From Desmodus rotundus (lineage: Eukaryota; Chordata; Mammalia; Chiroptera; Phyllostomidae), in contig NC_071394.1 of the NCBI RefSeq assembly GCF_022682495.2, positions 25,206,470 to 25,270,469 on the forward strand: DNA of 64,000 bases, in the 5' to 3' direction. The notes beneath the pieces are model-generated. The model had not been told where the DNA came from. It searched no databases and worked only from the letters and a program-made list of their open reading frames with translations. Shown one piece after another: positions 1 through 11,476 of the stretch. Positions within the stretch are counted from its first letter, which is position 1; every line of letters starts with the position of its first letter. Position numbers and translations under genes: made by a program.

Positions 1-59
1 AGTGGATACTTAAGGTGAGGAGTGGGGATTAGGAATGAAGGGAGAAAAAAAATCAAATC

Positions 60-395
60 AAACAAGAGAAGCCCCACCTCCCTCCCCTGTTTCCACCTCC
101 CTCTTGCTATTGTCCATGTGTCTTTTATAATTGTTCCTGCAAACCCTTCACCCTTTTCCCCTGGAATTCCCTTCCCCTCTCCCCTCTAGTCACTGTCAGC
201 CTGCTCCCAATTTCATTGTCTTTGCTTATATTTTGCTTGCTTGTTCATTTTGTTAATTAGGTTCCTGTTAAAGGTGAGATCATATGGTATTTGTCTTTTA
301 CCGCCTGGCTTATTTCGCTTAGCATAATGCTCTCTAGTTCCATCCATGCTGTCGCAAAGGGTAGGAGCTCCCTCTTTCTTTCTGTCATCTGTTAT
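60..395 (-). mobile_element. L1 3'-end fragment, 5'-truncated
   Basis: On the minus strand this is the very 3' end of an L1: the plus strand reads pyrimidine-rich 3'UTR sequence, then 'gagatcatatggtatttgtc', 'cttagcataatgctctc' and 'tccatccatgctgtcgcaaa', the reverse complement of the last part of L1 ORF2 and its 3'UTR. It stops soon after, so the copy is strongly 5'-truncated. The same text recurs in the L1 copies at 5.4 kb and 39.4 kb. Exact ends and target-site duplication were not resolved. Confidence 0.8.
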
Positions 396-1470
396 GTTAT
401 GATACGAAATACAAAAGACATTTAATCTTTATTTGCTTTTAATTGACAAGTATCATTATTTATATCCTTCTAATTTTTTAATTTTTTTAATTGTTTTATT
501 GAGAAGATGAATTTTTTAAGACCTCAAAAAAAGGCACAAATAAATAATAGTTTCAGAAACATCATCCTGTAAATTAGCACTTCCTGTAAGTTTCCATGGA
601 ATATGAACATTCTGAAAGATATATATTCCCTCAAAGCAGATTCTATGATCTAGCACATTTGGAAAACGTAAGTTAAATAAAGCTAATCAGGTTTATTCAC
701 TTCAGGTGTTCTCAGAGCCTATCACAGCCTATCCTTAGACCTCAGCCAAGGTGATGATAGGCGGCCTTCCCCAAACTTCTTTGCTCTTCAAAGGCTTTAT
801 GCCAAATGCTGTTTTGCAGAACACAGAGCAGGAAATGATGCTCTAAACACTTACCCCAGTTACTTTCTTCCCTCGGGACCTTTTTATAATCCACTCCAGC
901 CTGTGCTCCAGGTCTCATCTCTTCCATGAAGCCCTCTCTGCAAGCCACAATAATCTTTATTCTGATTGTACTGATGCAACTCTCTGGCCTTTCTCCAAAG
1001 GACAATAAGCAGTAAGATCAAAACACTTTACTATTGCTGCAAAATACTTATTACTGCCGCAGTAAAAGCAGAACACAGTAGGCAGACTTTACTGTTGCTT
1101 CTGCATAGACTGTTTTTTAAGGATGAGTGTGACATGATTTTTAATCTACATCCTAGCTTTTGGTTAAGTTGACTCGAATAAATTACTTGGAGGGTCCTTT
1201 CAGCCAATCATTTCACAGTATCTAATCAATTGAGGTTAAAGTAATTTTTACTGTCTGCCTCTCTGACTAGGAGGTGAGGGTGGATGGTTCATAGTTATAA
1301 AGCATCACAACAGCCACAGAAAACAGCTTTCTTGGCAATGTTTTGATGCTTCGATAAATTTAAGCAAAAGCGAGAAGGTGAAGCAAGGAAAATGACAGGC
1401 TTTCAAATACAGCTTTGGGTCAATTGGTTTCTTAGCCTTGCCTAACCCTGTTCATTACTAGTATTCTATG
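396..1470. other. Unassigned AT-rich stretch
   Basis: No gene seen. Only a short piece near 890-960 (reading 'catctcttccatgaagccct') resembles an L2 3' region. The small open frames here have no recognisable motif. Confidence 0.5.
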
Positions 1471-1515
1471 ATGGAGATGGTGATGATGATAACGGTGATG
1501 ATGATGATGATGGAG
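1471..1515. repeat. (GAT)n-type microsatellite
   Basis: Interrupted trinucleotide repeat built on gat/tga units ('gatgatgatgatgatgg'), with a few substitutions. It generates a charged or hydrophobic low-complexity open frame on both strands that should not be read as a gene. Confidence 0.8.
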
Positions 1516-1519
1516 AAGG

Positions 1520-3955
1520 AAAAGAAGACTATGGAGGTGATGGTAGCTACCTTATAAAGCCCATATTTCAGGGCAGATACTATACTAAGCCCCTCCTCTA
1601 CCCTCACAGGTTTAACAAGAGTGTTCACCAAAACGCCCCTCTGACCAACAATGCCTTTCCCCACCTACCCCCCTAATAGACCTAAAATTTCCACTTTAAC
1701 ATACCAGTTCCTAGAGTCCCTCCTACATCTTTAAACATGCCACCAGTATCACACTGGTGATACCTTATATAAATGTGTTTATTATAGACTCAAAGTACCC
1801 AACAGAAAACCTTGGTAAAATATTAAGCTCTGCTATGGTGGGAGGGGATGCTCTCCAGAAGAACAGAGACAGCTGAAACAAGGCATTGCATTTTTTCTCC
1901 TAGTTTTCACTTTATTAAATACTTGACATTTGCTAAGATCCCACCATTTATAAACAACCCTTTCAAGGTCCAGGGGTTTTTAAAGATCCATGTAGATTGC
2001 AGTGCTTGCTCTTAGCACTTACCAGGGAGACAACCTCTAACAAACACTGGTACAACGCTTCGCTGGAGGCTGAGGATTGTGTACGTAAAGTACGCAGCCC
2101 GAGACTTAGCCCAGAGGACTTATTTTCTTCCCCCTGTTCTTCTGTGGGAGTCAAAGACAGCTGCACAGAGAAGCCTGCTGTCTTGGAGGATGTGTAGGCA
2201 GAGTGGGAGGCAACAGCGATGTGCTGGTGAATGTTTAACAACCGGCACTGCAGGAGGTAGAAAAAGAACAAGTGCGGCATTTGTCATTTCCATGGTGTAA
2301 ATTCTCCTACTGCGGCAGATTTCAAGCTATCACCAAGACGTCACGGATCAGAGTTAGGACTAGATGTGCACGAGCTGGAAACGGCCCGCTCCAGCACACC
2401 ACTGGAGGGACCCGATGAAAGGAGCAGCCCATGCAAAGGCATAGGCGTCTGAAAATGTCTGGTGATTGCTGGGCTCCTGGCCTGCAGAGTGAGACGGGCT
2501 GGAGACGAGAAGGAATGGAGAGGCGTGCTTAGTCTGAACCCGGTAATCCACTAGGAGAAGACAGGTGTCCCGGGGCTGGAAGAAGCAGGTCATGAAAGAA
2601 GAATTTGGGAAGCAGTTGGGAAGAGAATGCAAAAGACATTGAATGTTTGCAGTTTTCTCTTTTATGCAATTGATAGTGTTCCAAACCATCAGGTTGTAGA
2701 GGAACGACTCCAGTGGCAGTGTGGAGGAATGATCGAAGGACAGGGAGACGGGAGCAGGGCGGCTGGTTAATAAGTTTTCAAAATGGTTTTGAAAAGAGAT
2801 CTAAACTACCAGTGTTTAGTATCTTTGGGCCACAACTCAGCCCTTTCAGTCCTACTCGTGCATTTTCTACCTCAGTGGGTTCTTTAACGCAGGTCTCTGG
2901 AAAACAACAAAATAATAAAAATAAATTTAAAAGCACTATTAAATACACCCTATACAATATAGCACTTCTCTTTATCAAACACAAATGTGTATGTGTACAT
3001 TTTTATATACAGTGACTTCTTTTATGAATATCTGTTCCTGCACAACAGGGAATAGCTTATCTGCTTCTGCTAATCTTCTTATTGCTCATTCTTATTGCCT
3101 CTTCCCGAGTATCACACTGGTCCCATTAAGTTCTCAGATTGGTTCTGTATTTGCTTGACGTTCAGTTACACAAGTGCTCACACCCCCTTCAACACCAGGA
3201 AAGTTTGTTTCTGCAGCTGCAGCGCTCCTGCTGCTCAGGAAGCTGAGCCAGATTTCCTTGGCATTAAGTGTTGGACCTGAACTCCACATCTACCCTGGAG
3301 ACGGCACACTTTCTCAGGCCTCTGGGCCTAAGCCACACTTCTGGCCATCTGCCTGATAATGGATGGCTGTGGGTCAGTATCAGCTGACTGGGTGGACAGC
3401 ATCCTGCAGAGTTTTAGTACCCTGGTCAATAGTGGTCCATAAGATGGTCAGGTAACTGCAGTCTTGGTGGTTTTGCCACAGGTTTGTGATGCATTTACCC
3501 CCATGGGTGGGCCTGCGCTTTATAAAGGGAGGTATGAGTGTGACAATGTTTGCAGAATCCCATACCAACTTTCTCTTGCATGCTTTTATTTTTTCCTGTT
3601 TTTCTTTTCCTTCTGTATCTGGCATCAGAACTAAGCATTTGCTCCCAAAGGCTGGGACAGCATTGGCTGGCTCCTTTAACTCTTGTACCACCAGCAGGTG
3701 GGGTAGCAGCAACAGCAGCAGGAGAGCGGGGAGGTGAGCTGAGCGAGGGTGGAAAAGTCCACTGCAGCTTCTCACACCCCCTCAATCTAACCTCGAAGCC
3801 AAGAAGGCAAGTCTGCTCACTTCTTCCCAAACATGCTGATATTATCCCAACCCACGTCTCCAGCGACACTGGAATGCCATGGTTAAGAGTGTGGGCTTGA
3901 GTCTGATCACCTGATTCAAACCTTGCTTGATCACCTGCTAGCATGTTGACCTCAA
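1520..3955. other. Unassigned unique-looking DNA
   Basis: This 2.4-kb stretch of moderate GC has overlapping open frames on both strands, the longest 160 codons at 3495-3977 minus. None shows a signal peptide, domain motif or credible exon boundary. I recognise no repeat family with confidence. Confidence 0.45.
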
Positions 3956-3957
3956 GT

Positions 3958-4150
3958 GGGCCTGCCAGATTTGGCAAAAAAAAAACAAAAACAAAAACAA
4001 ATGCAAACAGGACACCTATTTAAATTCACCAGATAAACGATAAATAATTTTTAGTGTTAAGTATGTCCCATGCAATATTTATACTGACCTATTCTTTGTT
4101 ATTTATCAAATTTGACTGAGTGTCCTGTATTTTATCTGTCAATTTTAGAT
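3958..4150. mobile_element. Palindromic MITE-like repeat, copy 1
   Basis: The left arm ('ccagatttggcaaa' ... 'aacaggacacctatttaaatt' in part) is answered by an inverted right arm ('gagtgtcctgtattttatct'), with 'taagtatgtcccatgcaata' in the centre. The whole folds as an imperfect hairpin. A related copy lies at 19074-19248. The structure suggests a non-autonomous DNA transposon; the family name is not assigned. An A-rich expansion sits in the left arm. Confidence 0.5.
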
Positions 4151-4159
4151 AGGCAAGTT

Positions 4160-4300
4160 ACTTAATTTCTGTGTCCAAGTTTCCTTATCAAGAACTTGAG
4201 GATAATAATAATGGGTTTCCCTACCAGAAAGGGTTGTCTTGAGGATTGAACAAGATAATATATGTAAAATGTTAGAAACCTGCCTCCTGGCACACGCTAA
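4160..4300 (+). repeat. MIR SINE
   Basis: Shows the MIR core order: 'aagttacttaatttctgtg', then a degraded 'gtttcctta', then 'gtcttgaggattgaacaaga' and a final 'cctggcacac'. Ancient tRNA-derived SINE, plus orientation. Confidence 0.75.
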
Positions 4301-4324
4301 TCCGTGTTATGTGGATATGCAATA

Positions 4325-4535
4325 GAGTATGGTGAAGTACGTGGACTTGGGAGTCATTTAGACCAGGTTCAAGATGACCTTGAGCAAGTTATTTAACTCC
4401 TCTGTGCCTCAGTCTCATCATTTACTGAATGGAGACAGTCATAGGTCTACCCAAATGTTGTTGAGGAGAATAAATAAGACAATGTATGGAAATCATTTAG
4501 TGCAATGCCTGGCTCAAAGTAAATGTGACAAACAG
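4325..4535 (+). repeat. MIR SINE
   Basis: A second MIR directly downstream of the first: 'gtggacttgggagtcattta', 'gagcaagttatttaactcct', 'gtgcctcagtctcatca', 'gaggagaataaataaga' and 'aatgcctggctcaaagtaaa' appear in consensus order. Confidence 0.85.
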
Positions 4536-4539
4536 TATT

Positions 4540-5260
4540 CTGTGTCGTAAACAGTCATAAGAACACCCTTCTCACCTCACCTCCCTGCCCCCTGCTCCCA
4601 TGAGCCAGCTTTGCTGTGCAGCTCCTCCAACCTATTCCAGTGGACACTGGTGTCTCCTCCTTCCAATTTCTGCAGGCCTTGTTGATTTCACCAGCAACTG
4701 AGCTCTCGACTGTATTCCGCCATGCACCGTGTGCTACTTGTCCCATTAGCCTTAGCTCATTGGCCCAATCCTAGGGGCCTTTTCCTCCAGCTCCCCCCTT
4801 TGGGGCTGGGCACAACTTTCAGTACATAACTGTTGATCGATCAACTTTTTAGTGCCATTGTCATGGACCTGAGGACCAAGGGAGAGAGTTGAGCCTGCAT
4901 ATCCAATGACCTACTTTGTGAAATCAACAGGCAGGGAGGGAGAGTGTCAGTGCAGAGCTGCTGGGGCATGTGGAACCCAGAGGAAGGATACGAAGCGTGG
5001 GGGCTGCCGTTGTCCCGATTGTGGCCAAGCAAGGTGTTAAGGTGCTTGCCTCCTCCAAGTGTCTTTCTAGGTCTGCATCACTGGCCAGTTCCTTCTCTCC
5101 AATCCTGCTGGTGGGTTTGAGACACGGAGGTGGTCAGCACATTGTTACTGAATAGATCAAGGGTAATGCACAGAAAACACAGCCTTAGACCTTACCAAGG
5201 CACAAAACCAAAGTTTTCAGTACATCCCAAACAGAACAACAATAGTGAAATCCTCTATAC
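4540..5260. other. Unassigned stretch
   Basis: Nothing recognised between the MIR pair and the MER5A at 5261. Open frames of about 60 codons only. Confidence 0.45.
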
Positions 5261-6655
5261 CAGTGCTTCTCAACATGGACTGCATATTCCAATCACCTGA
5301 GGAACTTTAAAAATACCTGATTCTGACTTTGTTGGTCTGGATGGGGGTTCCGGACACCTGGATTTTTAAAATAAAACATCCCCAGGTGACTCTTTTTAAT
5401 TTTTTTTATTTTTCAATTACAGTTTACATTCAATATTGTTTTGTATTGGTTTCAAGTGTACAGCATAGTAGTTGGACAATTATACACTTTACAGAGTGTT
5501 CCTTCCTCTCCAATGTTTCCAGTACCCACCTGGCACCGTACATCGTTATTGCAATATTATTATGCTCCCTGTGCTGTACTTGAACTCCCTGTGACTCTTT
5601 TGTAACTGCCAATTTGTACTTCTCAATCCCTTCGTGGTTTTCACCCAGTCCCAAACCTCCCCCCCTACGCAATCACCAGTCCGCTTTCTGTATCGATGTA
5701 GCTGTTTTAATTTTGTTTGTTCGCTAATTTTGTTCTTTGGATTCCACATATAAGTGAAATCACATGGTATTTGTCTTTCTCTGACTTATTTCACTGAACA
5801 TAATACTCTCTAAATCCATCCATGCTGTTGCAAATGGTAAGATTTCATTCATTTTTAGGGCCACGCAATATTCCATTGTACATTTATATGTATCACCACT
5901 TTTTTATCCACTCTTCTACTGATGGACACGTGGGTTGCTTCCATATCTTGGCTATTGTAAATAGTGCTGTAATGAACATAGGGGTGCATATATTCTTTAA
6001 AATTAGTGTTTCGGGTTTCTTTGGATAAATACCCAGAAGTGGAATTGCTGGGTCATAAGGCAGTTATATTTTTAATTTTTTGAGGAAACTCCATACTGTT
6101 TTCCATAGTGGTTATGTCAAGCTGCATTCCCACCAACAATGCAACAGCGTTCCCTTTTCTTCACATCCTTGCCAATACTTGTCATTTATGGATTCTTTGA
6201 TCATAGCTATTCTGACAGGTGTGAGATGGTATCTCCTTGGGGTTTTAATATGCATTTCTCTGACAATTAGTGACACTGAGCATCTTCTCATATCTCTACT
6301 GGCCATCTATATGTCCTTTTTCGAGATGTGCTTATTCAGGTCTTCTGCCCATTTTTTTTATTGGAATTTTTTGGGCTGTAGTGTAGTATGAGTTCTTTAT
6401 AAATTTTGGATATTAACCCCTTAGTGAATGCATCTCTCATTCAGTAGGTTGTCTTTGCATTTTGTGATGGTTTTCTTTGCTGTGCAAACAATTTTTAAGT
6501 TGATGTATTCCCATGTGTTTATTTTTTCTTTTGTTTCCCTTGCCCAAGGAAATATATTAGAAAAAAATATTGCTGAGAGAAATGTCAAAGATTTCACTGC
6601 CTCAGTTTTCTTCCAGGAGTAAAAGCTCCCCAGATGATTCCAATGGTCAGTGGTG
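5261..6655. mobile_element. MER5A-type DNA transposon split by an L1
   Basis: The left part starts with the terminal motif 'cagtgcttctcaac' and runs through 'ccaatcacctgaggaact' to 5392. The right part resumes at 6621 with 'agctccccagatgattccaa'. This is the MER5A (Charlie, hAT) order. The L1 at 5393-6620 lies between the two halves. Confidence 0.8.
5393..6620 (-). mobile_element. L1 insertion (ORF2 3' end plus 3'UTR)
   Basis: Minus-strand L1 carrying the end of ORF2 and the 3'UTR. The minus-strand frame at 6112-6306 contains '[20 protein letters not shown]', the conserved C-terminal segment of L1 ORF2p, followed by the cysteine-rich '[15 protein letters not shown]'. The 3' end is at the left ('ctttttaattttttttattt'), and the copy is 5'-truncated at 6620. 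Matching 20-bp target-site duplications flank it: 5373-5392 and 6621-6640, differing at 4 positions. They lie in MER5A sequence. Frames are broken, so it is inactive. Confidence 0.9.
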
Positions 6656-6747
6656 ACTGGGAAGCTAGCCCGGTTTATACTGCTTTAAATGCAAATACCT
6701 GCCTGACCTGTGATTTTTCAAAGTACAGAATACTTTAAAAATTGGCT

Positions 6748-7140
6748 ACAGGTGTAACCAAACAGAAGCGAGTCCATTGCTCTCAGCACTCAGCAGAACT
6801 GAACACTGAGAACTGCGGGGGACAGATGAGTCGCTTTATTACTAGTGCCATGCAAGGCGAAGGGGAAAGCTATTGCTGGCATTCCCCTGATTGGTTGACA
6901 GTGGGAGGGTTTTAAGGAGTTGAGGGGAACAGGCATGAGGACAAGCTGGCAGGGTGAATTTAATTGGAGGACCTTGGAACGTGGCCATTAATGGTAAGGG
7001 GCTTTGGCACCAGATATCCCGGACAACCTACTCTTCGCTTCTGAAAGGGTTCTGGTGTTCAAATTCCAGTCACGTCCTGATCCATTGGTTCTTTGGGAAG
7101 AGGTGAGACTTTGTTTCCCAAGGCAGCTGGATAATAGGGT
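6748..7140 (-). mobile_element. Possible solo LTR, minus orientation
   Basis: Starts 'tgtaaccaaacagaagcg'. On the minus strand it would place a CCAAT box (plus 'ctgattggttg' near 6890) upstream of a polyadenylation signal (plus 'ctttattacta' near 6835). That order resembles the other minus-strand LTRs in the window. No target-site duplication or second copy was found, so the class and right end are uncertain. Confidence 0.4.
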
Positions 7141-7552
7141 TGGCACATGCGCAGTGCTGTTTCTGTAAAATAAGGATGGTAATCACCAATCTACTTTAAG
7201 AGAGCAGAACCAGTTTTAAGCTGGTCAATATGATTTGTGTGCTGTTTCATAGGTTGAAATCTAAATACCAATTGTTTTTCCTGCTTCTGGACCATAGATA
7301 AAGCAAGTCTAAAATGACTTGATGTTCTTCCAAATTACTGTGGAATTGACTATCACTGAACAAACTTCATGGAACGCTTTGCCAATGGCACATTCCCATA
7401 TCCTGTTCAGTGAGCAAACTGAAAGCCACTTTTCTAGTGTGTGGCAAACTCTGGTTTGTGGGAACTGATTACTAAAATCACCTGGTGGCCCCAAAGGTAG
7501 GAACAGAAATTACAAAACTACAGACTTGGAGAGCTGGAGGAGATGTTGGGGC
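7141..7552. other. Unassigned stretch
   Basis: No recognised repeat, exon or RNA; only open frames near 60 codons. Confidence 0.4.
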
Positions 7553-8090
7553 AGGGCTTTCCCAACTTAAAGGTGCACACGAGTCACCTGGGGCCTTGTT
7601 AATGCCCAGGTGCTGGTTTAGTGGAACTGGGGAGGAGTCTGAAGCCCACATTTCTAACAAGCTCCCAACTGGCCCCAGGACCACATTCTGATAGCAAGGA
7701 CTTGGAGCAAGTCTGTCTTACAGAGCTTTTAAAAATTTCCAGTGCCTTCCCTGGTTGGTGTGGTTCAGTGGATTGAGTGCCAGCCAGCCTGCGAACTAAA
7801 GGGTCCTTGGTTCAACTCACAGTCAGGGCACATGCCTGGGTTGCAGGCCAGGTCCCCAGTAGGAGGCGCAGGAGAGGCAACCACACATTGATGTTTCTCT
7901 CCCTCTCTTTCTCCCCTCTTCTCCTCTCTCTAAAAGTATATAAATAAAATCTTTTTAAAAAAACTTCCAGTGCCTAAGCCCCGCCGCAGATCTAGTAAAT
8001 TAGAATCTCTGAGGGTGGGGCCTCAGTATCAACACTTTCTCCAAGTTCCCCAGCTGAAACTAATGTGTAGCCAAGACTAGGAACCACCCA
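7553..8090. mobile_element. MER5A-like sequence, interrupted by a VES
   Basis: The stretch 7553-7698 ('gagtcacctggggccttgtt', 'tctaacaagctcccaact') is a MER5A copy. The pieces 7699-7747 and 7976-8090 ('agattctagtaaattagaat'-like text, 'agttccccagctgaaactaa') read as a second one. The VES SINE occupies the gap in the second piece. Confidence 0.65.
7748..7958 (+). mobile_element. VES SINE (tRNA-derived), plus strand
   Basis: Full-length bat SINE: tRNA-like head 'ccctggttggtgtggttcag', B-box region 'ccttggttcaactcacagtc', body 'ggcaaccacacattgatgtt', CT-rich tract and A-rich tail 'aaataaaatcttttt'. Target-site duplications of 17 bp with one mismatch flank it at 7731-7747 and 7959-7975 ('ttccagtgcct' core). 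Pol III A and B boxes are still visible but mutated. Confidence 0.93.
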
Positions 8091-8214
8091 CCTGACACCT
8101 GAATAAACTGAGGCCCAGAGATGTGAAATCGTAAAAGAGCCAGGTGGGGGTCCCACACTTTGAAATCAGCACCCAAAATGTTGGCTGCAAAAACCTTCTT
8201 CCTCAATTACATAA

Positions 8215-8430
8215 ACACAAAAAGTAGATTCATGGTTGTCAGCGGCCATAGAGGAGGGAAATGGGAAATGACTCCTAGTAGACACAGGGTTTCTTTTTGG
8301 GGCGATGAAAATATTCTAAAATTAGATAGTGCTGATGGTTGCTGATGTGTAAATGTACTAAATGGCACTGGGTGAGACATTCTAAAAGGCTGCATTTATG
8401 GTATGCAAATTATATCTCAAAAAACTCCAT
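8215..8430 (+). mobile_element. L1 3'-end fragment
   Basis: Plus-strand tail of an old mammalian L1: 'ggttgtcagcggccatagag', 'gatgaaaatattctaaaatt', 'gtgctgatggttgctgatgt' and 'gcaaattatatctcaaaaaa' occur in the usual 3'UTR order. Confidence 0.7.
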
Positions 8431-8439
8431 AGAAAAATG

Positions 8440-8914
8440 TTTAAACTCTTCACTATCATTTTGCTTCATCTGATTAAAGAAATTCTAAAAGCAGTGACTA
8501 TGTAGAGAAGGGAGGAGGGGTGCAGGTGTTTATAAAGAAGCTGGCACCTGATTGGATGCAGGCTAATCCAAAGGTGTTTTCAGCTGAGCTTTCTTACCTC
8601 TTAAAAGCCACCCTCCTCCCCATACCCCATTAACTACCAGCTTTATGGCATCCTGGGTCTCCATTCCACACGGGCTTTCACTTGCAGGGTGATCTTTAGA
8701 GTTGAGTCTTCAAAGTTTCAGTCACTGTCAGGTCACAAGCATCTCAAAGGCAGACCCCCTACTTTTAGGGAAAAGAAGACATTTTTCCTAGCACATTGGG
8801 ACTACAGTCAGGTAATTTCCCTCAGATGGCCTTTCACTTCAGCAACAAGGAAATAAAACTTTTTCCATAGAAGTCATCACTATTGTTTTAACATATTTAA
8901 GGTTCATACATAAT
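8440..8914. other. Unassigned stretch
   Basis: Between an L1 tail and a SINE. Nothing recognised apart from short A-rich runs. Confidence 0.4.
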
Positions 8915-9060
8915 TGTTTTCATTGATTCTAGAGAGGGAGAGAGAGAAAGAGACATCAGTTTGTTGTTCCACTTATTTATGCATTATTGGTTGCTTCGCT
9001 TAAGTGCTGAACCTGCAACCTTGGCACATCTGGGCAGCACTCTAACCAACTGGCTCATGC
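8915..9060 (-). mobile_element. Older tRNA-SINE (second bat form), minus strand
   Basis: Plus strand reads 'cattgattctagagagggag', then 'cagtttgttgttccacttat', 'ttatgcattattggttgctt' and 'aacctgcaaccttggcacat', then a decayed head 'ctctaaccaactggctcatg'. This is the reverse complement of the tRNA-SINE form also seen at 34083, 46221 and 62971. The head is diverged and no clear duplication remains, so it is old. Confidence 0.8.
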
Positions 9061-9064
9061 GTAT

Positions 9065-9804
9065 TGGTATTTCAGAAGGTTAAGTAGATCCGATGATAAT
9101 TAGGTTGAGGGTGATAAACAGTCAACCATCTATAGGTCGTTGACAGGCAAAAGTGTTTAACAGTAAAATAAGAAAAGAGATCCCACATGGTTAATCCTCT
9201 TCACGGTAAAGGGTGGAGGAGAAAGGGGAAAGTGTCTTCATAGGATCTGCTATCATCTCCTTTTTCAATTTTACCCAGAAGGGTTGGTTTCAAATGACAC
9301 AGGCTGATTTAGATACCAGAGCATTCCACACGCCAGAGGACATTCTATTCCTCCTAGTTCATTCCTGAAGTTCAACCATAGCCAATCAGGGAAGTCGTTC
9401 TCCCAGTCACTGGACTCGAAGTAATTGTTAATTCACACACAATTTCAAGGCCATTAACTAACAGAGGATTTCTTTATACACACTCCTCAAAAACTTTCTC
9501 TAAGGAATGGGAGGGCAAAAGGAGAAAGCTGTAATTATTCTTTCATTGCTTGAGTGAAAATGGTAAGTCTTAATAAATCGAAGTGAAGGTAGGTATTCGA
9601 AGCCATTTGTTTTCTGGGAAAGGATCACAATCCCTTTCAGCATAGGGGGTGGGCTTCCAGTCCACTGAGGTTGCTTAAGAAGTCTGTGATACAAACCACA
9701 TTTTTTATGTGGCATCTTTTAACCTACCTTTAAGAGAAGATAAAAGACATATAGAAAGCCCCTCCCTCCCCGCCCCATTCTTTCTGGGAAAGGCTAGGAT
9801 AGAC
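9065..9804. other. Unassigned stretch
   Basis: No recognised element. A 71-codon minus frame at 9500-9715 has no motif. Confidence 0.4.
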
Positions 9805-9830
9805 TCTTGTTACTCAAAGTGTGGTCCTTG

Positions 9831-10609
9831 TGTTAACAGCAGAAAAATGGTACCAGGCATTAAACCTCAGTTCCTCAACTTTGGTACTTGAGTTCTGCTT
9901 AAGAAAAAATTCAGAGCCAACACTCAAACTGTAAAAGTGTATTTTAAAAAATCAGAGGGAGAAGAAGGGAACCTAGAAGAATGGGCTCAGGAAATGAGTG
10001 ACAGAGGCAAAAGGAGGGCCCTTGGAGCTCAGGAGAGAGAGACAAAGAACAAAGAAAATGGGCCTTGAGGGAAGAAGTGGGGCAAAGACTCCCAGCACTG
10101 GGGGTGAGGGGAGAGAAGAGGGAGGGTGACAGGAGAGAGAGAGAGAGTAAGAGAGAGAGAGAGAGAGAAAGGGAGAGAGGGAAAGAGCCCTGAGGAAAGA
10201 TTGGGGTGGAGAAAGGCACTGGCAGGCTCTGAGAGAGCCTCGCAGGGTCCCTATACCAAGGACTTTTGTCTGGAGGTCTCAGGGGAGAACCCCAATAGAA
10301 CATTCATCAGCTTTCCAGGTTGTTCCCTCATGGTCTTCACTGATTGGTTCATGCAGGGGATCATTAGTCAACGCAGGTGATCGTGACGTTAGCAGTGGCA
10401 CCACTTGTTTGATTTTGCTGCTTCTCTGGCCCTGGAGCTGAAACAAAGCTGAAGCCTAGATATTGTCTACCAGGGGTTAGTGCTTAAGGGAGTGGTTGTA
10501 CAAGGGCTTGTAGTTGTGCCCGTTGCTAAGCACCCAGGGTTCTCCACCCTGGTAACCCTCTGCACCTGGCCTATTGTAACTAATGTGCTCATGCCTATCT
10601 AACTGCCTA
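9831..10609 (-). mobile_element. Solo LTR, family gamma, copy A (in MER5A)
   Basis: About 780 bp, homologous along its length with 56542-57380: shared blocks include 'atgggctcaggaaa', 'agaggcaaaa.gagggcccttggagct', 'cattca.cagctttccaggt', 'ctggagctgaaaca' and 'ccaccctgg'. CCAAT on the minus strand (plus 'cactgattggttc' near 10340) lies upstream of an A/T-rich 3' region near 9940, so the LTR reads minus. The left flank 'ctcaaagtgtggtcc' and right flank 'gaccagcagcctt' join into MER5A, placing the ends near 9831 and 10609 with an imperfect 4-bp duplication (cttg/ctag). A (GA)n expansion at 10130-10190 is internal. No gag or pol is present. Confidence 0.75.
10130..10190. repeat. (GA)n low-complexity tract
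   Basis: Imperfect gaga tract inside the LTR-gamma copy A; absent at the matching place of copy B. It creates a serine/leucine-rich spurious frame on the minus strand. Confidence 0.85.
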
Positions 10610-10700
10610 CTAGGACCAGCAGCCTTGGCACCACCTGGTAGCTTGTCAACAATGCAGAATCTGCACTCTCCCCCTCCCAGGAGTACAGCTGTGCCTTTCC
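10610..10700. mobile_element. MER5A remnant right of LTR-gamma
   Basis: Reads 'gaccagcagccttggcacca', 'ctggtagcttgtcaacaatg' and 'cagaatctgcactctccccc', the MER5A sequence that continues from 9805-9830 on the other side of the LTR. Confidence 0.7.
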
Positions 10701-10719
10701 CTTCCTCCTCTTCTTCCCC

Positions 10720-11476
10720 TAGAGGCCTGCATCTCCTAAACTCTAAGAGACTTGCAACCAAGGGGTCACTTTCTTACCAAAGGGGGAAAAATCCTGAAGA
10801 TTTCCACTTTAATTTAGGCTGATGCGTAGGACTTATTCAATGCCAGCCACCCCATACCAGTTAGCATTCCAATGCCCTGCACCTCATTGGAGTGCTCTCT
10901 CTGCAGAGGACAGCGCAGTGGTCCCAGGATGGCTCCTGGTGAATTAAGAGGACATAAATGGGAGTCCTCCCAATCAACTGCCGCCTCCCACTGAGTTCTG
11001 AAGATCTGGGTCATCACCACTCGGTATCTATCCAGACTCATTGCCCTCAGGACATTTCATTGGTTACTTCAAGGAGTTTCAAAGGAACTAGAGAAAGCTC
11101 AACTCCTGCCCTTGTGGATTTTGAAAGGTAATGGATGACAAGACAAAGAAACCATAAGACAGACATATATTACAATCAATTATACTTGCTTATTTTTCCT
11201 TGCTGGCATTTTCATCCTAAATAGGGAAAAGGTTATGTGAGCACCTGGATCATGTTGTCTACCAGATTAGCAATGTGCTTTAATTGGGTAACTTTATGTT
11301 TGTTTTTCTAAAGAAGTGATTCACAGTTACATGGCAGTCAGGGGAAATAAAGGTCATTTAATTTTCCCTTTCCGTCAGCCTTGGTGCTGTGGTTTTGTGC
11401 ATGTTCTTTGGGAATGATTTAAAGCTGATATGTATCATTTAGCATTTACTTTTCCTTTAAGATTTAGATCTTTCCC
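10720..11476. other. Unassigned stretch
   Basis: No gene or repeat recognised between two LTR insertions. Confidence 0.4.

Noticed and set aside
3495..3977. 160-codon minus-strand frame
   Set aside because: No domain, overlapped by frames on the other strand, and no exon signals.
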